From Macrobrachium rosenbergii (taxonomy: Eukaryota; Arthropoda; Malacostraca; Decapoda; Palaemonidae): a stretch of 64,000 nt of DNA. Below, in pieces: positions 24,995-33,138 of this stretch. Location of the stretch: NCBI RefSeq assembly GCF_040412425.1, contig NC_089789.1:39687106-39751105 (forward strand). Direction: 5' to 3'. Each line of letters opens with the position of its first letter. The first letter of the stretch is position 1. Both the position numbers and the translations under genes were made by a program. Below the pieces are notes generated by a model. It saw only the letters and a program-made list of their open reading frames with translations, ran no database searches and was not told where the DNA came from.

Positions 24995-25180
24995 CCATGT
25001 ATACATGAAGTGTGTAGTAGCATGTCTATACAATGCATATCTGCAATGTACACAACCACACATTCACTGTCCATACATGAAGTGTATACACTTTTTCATA
25101 CTTCCACACAATGCATACCCGCAAAGTATACAACCATACACTACCGTACATGCGTGAAATATACACATGCATACGTCCAC
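24720..25180. repeat. Degenerate (CATACAxxATG)n repeat around a TA array
   Basis: Repeated CATACA/ACCATGCATAC/GTATACA units surround a TA array at 24925-24994. Units recur at roughly 15-45 bp, for example ACAACCATTCATACAC and ACAACCATACACT, and the sequence is probably a decayed microsatellite. Confidence 0.7.
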
Positions 25181-25601
25181 ACAGTGGGATTGTCTCTTGT
25201 TTGCCAATTTTTCAGAAGCTGTATTTTAACAGAAATTTTTCACATTCACAATTGATCCCTGATCCCTCTTTCTAGCCGAGATCGACCAGATTTGCTTAAC
25301 AGCAGAAGCACCAATATGCAGTAAATGTTTAGCCTCTCTGTCGAACCTCTCAGTCCCAGAGGTCCTTTATTCCTCACACCGCTGGAACAGAACGGTCTCC
25401 TGAGGGTGGCGTGCAATGGGAACTGCAAAAGTTCGAGTGAAGATGCAGTGAATTGCTGTCCTAAGACAATTCTCCTTGTATTTTAATAATTCGTTGACAT
25501 TTTAATCTGTGTATTAATCTGTTAATTTATTTTTTCTTTTGTAATAACTGATCTCGTTCTGTGTTTCCCGTTACCTGCTGTTACTTCTTTCTAATGAACT
25601 T

Positions 25602-25702
25602 ATTCTGTGGAAGCTTGGACTTCAAGTGAGTGGCCCCCTTTGGTGGTCTTGGTCCACATGAATGGGGTTCATCTTCTGAATAATAATAATAATAATAATA
25701 AT
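25602..25702 (+). repeat. Tail fragment of tRNA-SINE family S2
   Basis: TGGAAGCTTGGACTTCAAGT, TGGCCCCCTTTGG and CATGAATGGGGTTCATCT match the 3' body of the full copy at 45470-45702, and both end in an AATAAT run. The tRNA head is absent, so this is a 5'-truncated copy. Such truncation is typical of LINE-mobilised SINEs. Confidence 0.8.
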
Positions 25703-25711
25703 GCAAAGAGA

Positions 25712-26022
25712 TTCACAATTGTGATTGTATTGTTGCATACATTGCAGGCATTATTATTATTATTATTATTATTATTACGATTATTATTATTATTATTATT
25801 ATTATGTTATTTGTTATAATAAAAATCCACAATTATATAGTAAAAATATATTACTGTGTAAAATAAACAAAGACTTTCGAACACATGAACGGTGTTCCTC
25901 ATCAGTTTAACGTTTAGTTTATTTTACATAGTAATATATTTACTACATAATTGCGGATTTTTATTACACAATAATAATAATAATAATAATGCCTGCAATA
26001 TATGCAACCATACAATCACAGT
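25712..26022 (-). mobile_element. ~310-bp palindromic element with hammerhead-like core
   Basis: Left arm (CACAATTGTGATTGTATTGTTGCATACATTGCAGGC, an ATT run, AAAAATCCACAATTATATAGT, ACTGTGTAAAATAAAC) is matched in inverted order by the right arm, which ends GCCTGCAATATATGCAACCATACAATCACAGTG. The loop (25875-25905), read on the minus strand, is CTGATGAG, a 6-bp stem (GAACAC/GTGTTC), then GAAA. That is the conserved skeleton of a hammerhead ribozyme, which is known to sit in terminal repeats of Penelope-like retroelements. Calling this a Penelope-derived remnant is inference; no reverse transcriptase is present. Confidence 0.6.
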
Positions 26023-26029
26023 GCATACA

Positions 26030-26440
26030 TGAAGTGTATAACACTCATGCATACGTCAAAATAGACACGCGCCAAACTGAACCTCCCGATTAAACATAAC
26101 AATATCACTCCAATATCACTCCGGCTGTGCTGTTTCCCAATTGAAGCGAAACAGTGATGGACTGCACTGGCCCCCGTCAAGATAATAGAAACCTATTACG
26201 ACGAATTCGCCATAATATGGCCCGAATTAACGTTATCAATTTGTTATGATATTGATCGCAGTAGCGTTGATATCCCGCCGGAGTAATCACGGGGCGTAAT
26301 GAATTTCATAAAACCGAATTATCAGTGATTACATTGAAAATGGCGGTTCCTCCTTGTTTTATTATTACTGCTGCGCAACAGCGTGCAATTTCGCCGGGCT
26401 GGAGAGCAGTCATGGTGTTATTAATGTTCATCATTTTCGT
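26030..26440. promoter_or_regulatory. Possible conserved noncoding block
   Basis: Repeat-free, balanced sequence with clustered ATTA/TAAT cores (CCCGAATTAACGTTATCAATTTG near 26222, GTAATCACGGGGCGTAATGAATTTC near 26283, CAGTGATTACATTGAAAATGG near 26322). There is no ORF. Enhancer-like by composition only. Confidence 0.3.
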
Positions 26441-26540
26441 TGTGCTTTAGTGTGGATGGTTTACGCAATGCGTGTGTGATGGAGGGGATTCTTTCACTGT
26501 CTGAAACTCAATTGTATGTCGCTTGTATTTTTGCGTAGAT

Positions 26541-26890
26541 AAGCATGACTTTTCCCCACCCCCTTCCATGACTTTCTCCACTCCCTTCCATGACTTTTCC
26601 CCACCCCCTTCCATGACTCTCCACTCCCTTCCATGACTTTCTCCACTCCCTTCCATGACTCTCCACCCCCTTCCATGACTTTTTCCCACCCCCTTCCATG
26701 ACTCTCCACTCCCTTCCATGACTTTCTCCACTCCCTTCCATGACTTTTCCCCACCCCTTCCATGACTCTCCACTCCCTTCCATGACTTTCTCCATTCCCT
26801 TCCATCCCTTCCATGACTTTCTCCACTTCTTTTCCATGACTTTCTCCACTTCTTTCCATGACTTTCTCCACCCCCTTTCCATGTCCTTTC
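26541..26890. repeat. ~22-bp tandem array (CCCTTCCATGACTTTCTCCA)
   Basis: About sixteen units, alternating CTTTCTCCACTCCCTTCCATGA and CTTTTCCCCACCCCCTTCCATGA variants with shorter CTCTCCACTC units. All three minus-strand frames stay open (WKGVEKVMEGSGESHGRE-like), which explains the 108-162 codon ORFs there. These are repeat artefacts rather than proteins. Confidence 0.92.
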
Positions 26891-27241
26891 CCACTTTCCC
26901 TTACCTTTTCACAGTCATTTCCCCAACGGCCTCTGTGGTCACAGTGCCGCTTTCCAGGAAAGAAGTTAAATTGGATTTGCAATGGAAGGGAAAAAGAGAG
27001 GAGGCGTAAATTTCCTTTCCTCGCCGGAAACCGGTGTGTTTCATTTACCCGCCTCGGAGGAAGGGCCAGTCTTCCCCCTCCCTCCCTCCCTCCCTCCCTC
27101 CTCTTGTCCTCTGTCGGGAAACCTTTGAGGAGTAACTCTCGGGGAGAGCTGGAGACCCACAGACGTCCTGTGAAGGAAGTTTGTCGTCCGGAGGAGTGAA
27201 GGTTCTTTTCTCTTTTTTTTTCAGTTCATTTAGTTATTTAG

Positions 27242-27242
<1 letters not shown>

Positions 27243-27276
<34 letters not shown>
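27243..27276. repeat. (CT)n microsatellite
   Basis: Pure CT run. Confidence 0.95.
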
Positions 27277-27279
<3 letters not shown>

Positions 27280-27326
27280 CGGGAAATGTATCGTTTATTG
27301 TTGTTGAATTATGAATATTTTATTCA

Positions 27327-27330
<4 letters not shown>

Positions 27331-27377
<47 letters not shown>
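27331..27377. repeat. (CT)n microsatellite, SINE insertion site
   Basis: CT run whose end (CTCTCTCCCGGA) is repeated as CTCTCTCTCGGA after the SINE at 27380-27658. The SINE therefore probably landed in or beside this array. Confidence 0.9.
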
Positions 27378-27379
<2 letters not shown>

Positions 27380-27658
27380 GGAGTTCCTCATTGGATAGGT
27401 GGGTACCGTTCTCAGCTAGCTCTCTGCTGGCCCGCGTTCGATTCTCGTACCGGCCAATGAAGAATTAGAGGAATTTATTTCTGGTGATAGAAATTCATTT
27501 CTCGTTGTAATGTGGTTCGGATTCCACAATAAGCTGTAGGTCCCGTTGCTAGGTAACCAGTTGGTTCTTAGCTACATAAAATAAATCTAATCCTTCGGGC
27601 TAGCCCTAGGAGAGCTGTTAATCAGCTCAGTGGTCTGGTTAAACTAAGGTATACTTAA
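27380..27658 (+). mobile_element. tRNA-derived SINE, family S1, copy 1
   Basis: Head with an A-box-like GGATAGGTGGGTACC and a B box GCGTTCGATTCTC (about 27427-27445). The body contains GAATTAGAGGAATTTATTTCTGGTGATAGAAATTC, GTTCGGATTCCACAATAAGCTGTAGGTCCC, CTAATCCTTCGGGCTAGCCC, and a 3' end ATCAGCTCAGTGGTCTGGTT...GGTATACTTA. Near-identical bodies are at 36752-37031 and 60002-60276. It is transcribed by pol III and mobilised in trans by a LINE, if active. Flanking TCTCTCTC...CGGA repeats look like a target-site duplication. Confidence 0.88.
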
Positions 27659-27727
27659 TTTAATTTTTCTCTCTCTCGGAATCGCATCTTTTATGGTTCT
27701 GGAAAAACTGATGGCTTTTTTGTTCAG

Positions 27728-27730
<3 letters not shown>

Positions 27731-27777
<47 letters not shown>
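27731..27777. repeat. (CT)n microsatellite
   Basis: Pure CT run. Confidence 0.97.
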
Positions 27778-27778
<1 letters not shown>

Positions 27779-28096
27779 AACACGTCTCGAATCGTTCATA
27801 CAGTTGAAAAATATTTTCTTTGCTCCTTTGATCAAATACATCAGGAAAAGTCGTATTTATTTACTGTAAAGATTAGCTGACGTTATACAATATGTACGTA
27901 TCTTTTATGAAACAGTTTCAGGGTCGTGACGTTTGTTTACTCTTTTTTTTTGAGATTTGTGAGCCTGACAGAATTATTTTTAAATCCTGATGCTTGTTCA
28001 GTATTACGCCAACATGCAGTATATCATGAATATATATTTTTTATAATGTAGATATCTTATATTTCATTATAAGCAACGGTGTGAATTCATTTTATG

Positions 28097-28385
<289 letters not shown>

Positions 28386-28471
28386 TATGCATATAGATTT
28401 GAGTGTGTAAACTTGTCATGTCATATGAGTTAATGCACAAAGATTGTCATCAAAGTTAGCTAATAAAATAT

Positions 28472-28474
<3 letters not shown>

Positions 28475-28532
<58 letters not shown>
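28475..28532. repeat. (CT)n microsatellite
   Basis: Pure CT run. Confidence 0.97.
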
Positions 28533-28536
<4 letters not shown>

Positions 28537-28651
28537 CTGTTTGCCGCCTCATTCAGCCCGAAAAACCTGCCTTGTTTGCTCACTTATTTTAATAATTTGC
28601 AATGCAAGAAGCTCGAGAATTATGTTGAAAATAATTTTTTTTTTTTTCCAG

Positions 28652-28691
28652 ATTTTGAGGGTCCATCCATGACATCCTGCCGCATCTTAAG
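28652..28691 (+). other. Weak 40-nt candidate exon
   Basis: A long T tract ending CCAG precedes 40 nt that end AAG|GTAATG. The acceptor is strong and the donor moderate. No coding or neighbouring-exon support. Confidence 0.2.
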
Positions 28692-28997
28692 GTAATGTAA
28701 TAAGCTGGTGATGTCATCTCCAATATAATTATGTCTTTTAACAAATTTCCTGTTTTGTTTATAGAAAATGAGACAGTTGCTTCGTCCTTTCAGAGTGTTT
28801 ATAATTATTTTTTTTTTGTATTTCATTCGTTTTTATCGTAGTTTTTTAATTTTTTTTTTCTCATTGTTTATTTTTGTTTTTGTTTTGTTGTTATTCTCTT
28901 CACATTGTTTTATATTTTCTTCACATATAGACGATTTAGTCTGTGCAAGCTTGCTTTGTCATAAGAATAATGATAATGATAATAATAGTAATAAGAA

Positions 28998-29051
<54 letters not shown>
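28998..29051. repeat. (ATT)n microsatellite
   Basis: Pure ATT run. Confidence 0.97.
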
Positions 29052-29142
29052 CGTTCGTATGTCAAAAATTCACTTTAATTTTTATTCGCTAACTTTAGAT
29101 CACGAGCGTTGGTTGTTTCACGAAAGTTTGTAGTAATTTACG

Positions 29143-29144
<2 letters not shown>

Positions 29145-29196
<52 letters not shown>

Positions 29197-29205
29197 TCTC
29201 TTTCT
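29145..29205. repeat. (CT)n microsatellite at the outer tip of the long inverted repeat
   Basis: CT run directly outside the left arm. It is not mirrored at the right tip, where an 81-bp tandem array lies instead. Confidence 0.95.
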
Positions 29206-29221
29206 AACCCCCGTAACAACC

Positions 29222-30592
29222 CAACCCTACAAATAAGTCCTTCCCACACCTTACCACTTTCTACCACTCTTTGGGAGTCTTCCCAAAACAATAAAGTGTC
29301 GCCTTCCACTCTTCAGTATGAGTTCCCTCGTCTGGCAATAAATACCGCCATATCTCCAGTGGGTGGAACTTTCTCTCTCTTTTTCCCTCTTCTTTGGACT
29401 TCCTGGATTCCCGTCGCTTCTCTCGAATTCCAATCACTTTTCCATTGTTTGGACGAAGGTCGTGGGTTGCGCGGGGGGGTGGAGGGTGGGCGGGGGGATT
29501 TCGACTCTAATTTTTTGTTGTTGTCATTTGAAAGATCTTATCCCCATTTTTCTACTCCCCTGCCGTTTTTAGGTCAGACAAACTTCTCTTTTTTGGAGAG
29601 AGAGAGAGAGAATACGGATACAACTGAAATAGTGTTTATGTATAAGAATGCATTACAGGTTATTTATGAAACTGTCGAAGTGCTTATGCATAAAACCGAA
29701 ATACAGGTTATGTATAAAACTGAATTACAGGTTAAGCTTACTATAGTGAACTGGGATAGACATCAAAGAGTTAAAAATTCATAAAAAATAAGAAAAAATA
29801 ACAAAAATAAACAGAGAAATGGACATGAACTAAATCTTTTTGGATAAAAAAAAACTTGAAAATACGGACTGAGAGCACAAAAGTTTTTATACGATGTTAT
29901 AAAATTCTTTCCAAAGAACAGTGTTTTTTCCAATGACAGTTTTTTCAATAAGTTTTTATGAAAGGTAATGAGTTTTTAATGCACTTTTTGCTAATGGCAG
30001 TTTTCTCAGTTAGTTTTTTCCAATGACACTTTTTTCCCAGTGGCAGTTTTTTTCAATGACAGAAGTCGTGGGAAAGCAGTCTCGAGGGAGAAACACTTTA
30101 AAAGCTAATGGCATCGTCTTGGTCAAAAACAAAGAAGGCTTTGAAAATCCGGAGGAAATAGGAGCGAAGGAGGGAGGGAGGGAGACAGAGTTGGGTAAAG
30201 CGTCCTTAAGCTTTCTTTTTTACTCGCTTTTTTTTTTCTTTTTTTTTTAGGTCAGAATGTTATTTCTGTTTGTGGAAGGCTTTCCTAAAGAACAACACAA
30301 TCTTTGCGGATATTTTTGCCTTCCGACATTAGCTAACATTTTCACCTAAATGGCCACGAATATGTATTTAACAAATTCATTTTTTATTGAAAATAAATAA
30401 ACCCTATCTTCGCCCATGGATGTGTTATTTGGGTTATAAGTTGGCAATCATTGTTTTCGCTTCCCCCCCAAGTAATTCTAAATAGCTACGGAGATCTTTG
30501 GATGAATATTTGTAACACATACATTTAATTGTTAAAAATCGTATCTTCGCGCATAGATTTGTTATTGGGGCTATAAGTTGGCAAGTATATAT
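29222..30592 (+). repeat. Left arm of ~1.4-kb long inverted repeat
   Basis: The whole segment is matched, reverse-complemented and in the same order, at 39812-41212. Paired landmarks are: CTTTGGGAGTCTTCCCAAAAC; AATAAATACCGCCATATCTCC; GGATTCCCGTCGCTTCTCTC; TTTCCATTGTTTGGACGAAGG; GCCGTTTTTAGG.CAGACAAAC plus a GA run; AACTGAAATAGTGTTTATG; CACTATAGTAAGCTTAAC-type block; the TTTTTCCAATGACAG repeats; AGAAGTCGTGGGAAAGCAGTC; GGCCACGAATAT; and GCGCATAGATTTGTTATTGG. Arms differ by many substitutions, small indels and microsatellite length (GA run about 20 bp here, 43 bp of CT on the right). There is no ORF with a recognised domain inside the arm. Confidence 0.9.
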
Positions 30593-30785
30593 GGCGGTTT
30601 TGTGAATATCCACTTAATCATCTCAAAGTAGAAAAAATGTTTAGAGGGATTAGGCTCATGTATCGAGGATAAAGTGTTTCAAGGAATTTAGGCAAGATAA
30701 AAAAAAACATTATTGAGGATATCCCCTGTAAAGTTGCCACATTATACAAGAAAAGGGAAAATATAAAACTTTCAATTTCCGGAGC

Positions 30786-31570
30786 AACATTTGTAAATGT
30801 TGATTTGAGATTTTTTTCGAATAAAGAAGAGACGAGTAACTGAAAAAAGAATATATTAAATATAATTTAGATTTTAGAAGTCATTATGAGTGCTTACAAT
30901 ATTGATTTTTTCATCAAATTTTTAGTACAAAATTAGTTGATGAAAATTGTTCAAAAATATTTATCAGTAATCAAGGAGCAAGTTACAAAGGTTTGAAAAA
31001 TTAGTCTTAAGAAGTATGATTTGTTTCCAAGAGAGGTGAAGGAAGTGAAGAGCAGAAAAAGAGAGAGAAATTAACGAAAATAAAGGAAAACTGGAAATCC
31101 TCGTAAAAAAGCAGAATTAGTAGATAGTGGGTATCTAGTAACTATACAATGAATCTAGAGAATATATATGTCTACTATATACTCTCTAGATTCATCGTAT
31201 AGTTACTAGATACCCACTATCTACTAATTCTGCTTTTTTACGAGGATTTCCAGTTTTCCTTTATTTTTGTTAATTTCTCTCTTTTTCTCCTCTCTACTTC
31301 CTTCACTTCTCTTGGAAGCAAATCATACTTCTTAAGATTAACTTTTCAAAACCTTATAACTTGCTCCTTCATTACTGATAAATATCTCTGAGCAATTTTC
31401 ATCAACTGGTTTTTGTACTAAAAATGCTGATGGAGAAAATCAACATTGTAGGCACTTTCATAATGACTCGCTATGAATCTAAATTATATTTAATATATTC
31501 TTTTTTTTCGGATTGCTTCGTCTCTCTTTAACATTCGGAAAAAAACCTCAAATCTACATTTACAAATGTT
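30786..31570. repeat. 785-bp palindrome with ~390-bp arms
   Basis: Arms run 30786 to about 31168 and about 31176 to 31570, centred near 31172 with almost no spacer. Outer ends are AACATTTGTAAATGTTGATTTGAG and its complement. Inner ends are GTAGATAGTGGGTATCTAGTAAC and its complement, flanking GAATCTAGAGA...TCTCTAGATTC. The inner half is nearly perfect while the outer half has drifted. The right arm joins directly to the 185-bp tandem array through a shared TGTTGGAATAATC. Such palindromes are typical of foldback or MITE-type insertions; no transposase is present. Confidence 0.9.
31260..31265 (-). terminator. First canonical minus-strand AATAAA below the PPP1R15 stop
   Basis: Reading down from the stop codon at 33139, I find no AATAAA on the minus strand until here, with an ATTAAA slightly earlier at 31489-31494. 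If either is used, the 3' UTR would be about 1.6-1.9 kb and would include the tandem array and part of the palindrome. A non-canonical signal closer to the gene cannot be excluded. Confidence 0.25.
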
Positions 31571-32965
31571 GGAATAATCTAGATACTAGATCTAGATATC
31601 CGACCTTGGCCCTTATGAAAAAAAACTCTTGTACAAGAGAATCTTCATAAGAAGGCACTGCATACTAGAAGAAGCTAAGCTTCTTCCCTCTGCACAGTCG
31701 GTCCCCTAGACTATTCCGCCAGAATTACTAGATGGGGGGATCTAGCAGTCCTGTTGGAATAATCTAGATACTAGATCTAGATATCCGACCTTGGCCCTTA
31801 TGAAATAACTCTTGTACAAGAGAATCTTCATAAGAAGGCACTGCATACTAGAAGAAGCTGAACTTCTTCCCTCTGCACAGTTGCATTCTTCCCTCTGCAC
31901 AGTCCTGGTCTAGATACTAGACTAGATATCCACCAGAATTAACTAGATGGGGGATCTAGCAATCCTGTTGGTCAATAATCCACCAGAGCTAGATGGGGGA
32001 TCTAGATCTCCTGTTGGAGATATCCGACCTTGGCCCTTATGAAAAAACTCTTGTACAAGAGAATCTTCATAAGAAGGCACTGCATACCAGAAGAAGCTGA
32101 ACTTTTCCCTCTGCACAGTCGGTCACTAGACCATTCCACCAGAGCTACTAGATGGGGGGATCTAGCAGTCCTGTTGGAATAATCTAGATACTAGATCTAG
32201 ATATCCGACCTTGGCCCTTATGAAAAAAACTCTTGTACAAGAGAATCTTCATAAGAAGGTTCTGCATACTAGAAGAAACTGAACTTCTTCCTCTGCACAG
32301 TCGAGAATCTTCATAACATTTCCAGACTATTCCACCAGAACTACTAGATGGGGGATCTAGATATCAGTCCTGTTGGAATAATCTAGATACTCCTGTTGGG
32401 AGATACTAGATATCCGACCTTGGCCCTTATGAAAAAACTCTTGTACAAGAGAATCTTCATAAGAAGGTCTGCATACCAGAAGAAACTGGGTTTCTTCCCT
32501 CTGCACAGTCGGTCACCTAGACCATTCCACCAGAACTACTAGATGGGGGGATCTAGCAGTCCTGTTGGAATAATCTAGATACTAGATCTAGATATCCGAC
32601 CTTGGCCCTTATGAAAAAACTCTTGTACAAGAGAATCTTCATAAGAAGGCACTGCATACTAGAAGAAGCTGAACTTCTTCCCTCTGCACAGTCGGTCACC
32701 TAGACCATTCCACCAGAGCTACTAGATGGGGGGATCTAGCAGTCCTGTTGGAATAATCTAGATACTAGATCTAGATATCCGACCTTGGCCCTTATGAAGA
32801 AAAATCTTGCACAAGAGAATCTTCATAAGAAGGCACTGCATACTAGAAGAAGCTGAACTTCTTCCCTCTGCACAGTCGGTCACCTAGACTATTCCGCCAG
32901 AATTACTAGATGGGGGGATCTAGCAGTCCTGTTGGAATAATCTAGGTACTAGATCTAGATATCCG
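31569..32965. repeat. ~185-bp tandem array, ~7.5 units
   Basis: The GATATCCGACC phase marker falls at about 31601, 31786, 32025, 32206, 32415, 32596, 32780 and 32964, giving intervals of about 181-185 bp with two longer rearranged units. Each unit contains the perfect palindromes CTCTTGTACAAGAG and CTAGATCTAG, an imperfect AGAAGAAGCTGAACTTCTTC hairpin, CTCTGCACAGTCGGTC and CTACTAGATGGGGGATCTAG. Units are highly similar, so the array is young or homogenised. It lies just 3' of the PPP1R15-like gene. Confidence 0.92.
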
Positions 32966-33138
32966 ACTGTGTGAGCAGCTAAGGAGGAACTTGTGAAAGA
33001 GGAATCCTGCAGAAATATTAGGCCACTTACTGCAGGCGATTGCATGCCTTTTCTTCTTGGTCCTCTTTTCCTTCCTCTTAGTTAACTTGGCCTATACTGA
33101 GAGTCATAAAGCCATTTTTCGCCAAATGACTGTTTTCC

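Noticed and set aside
26447..26982. Minus-strand repetitive protein (ESHGREWRKSWKGV)
   Set aside because: A 22-bp tandem array leaves all three frames open, and unit length is not a multiple of three. No flanking coding sequence.
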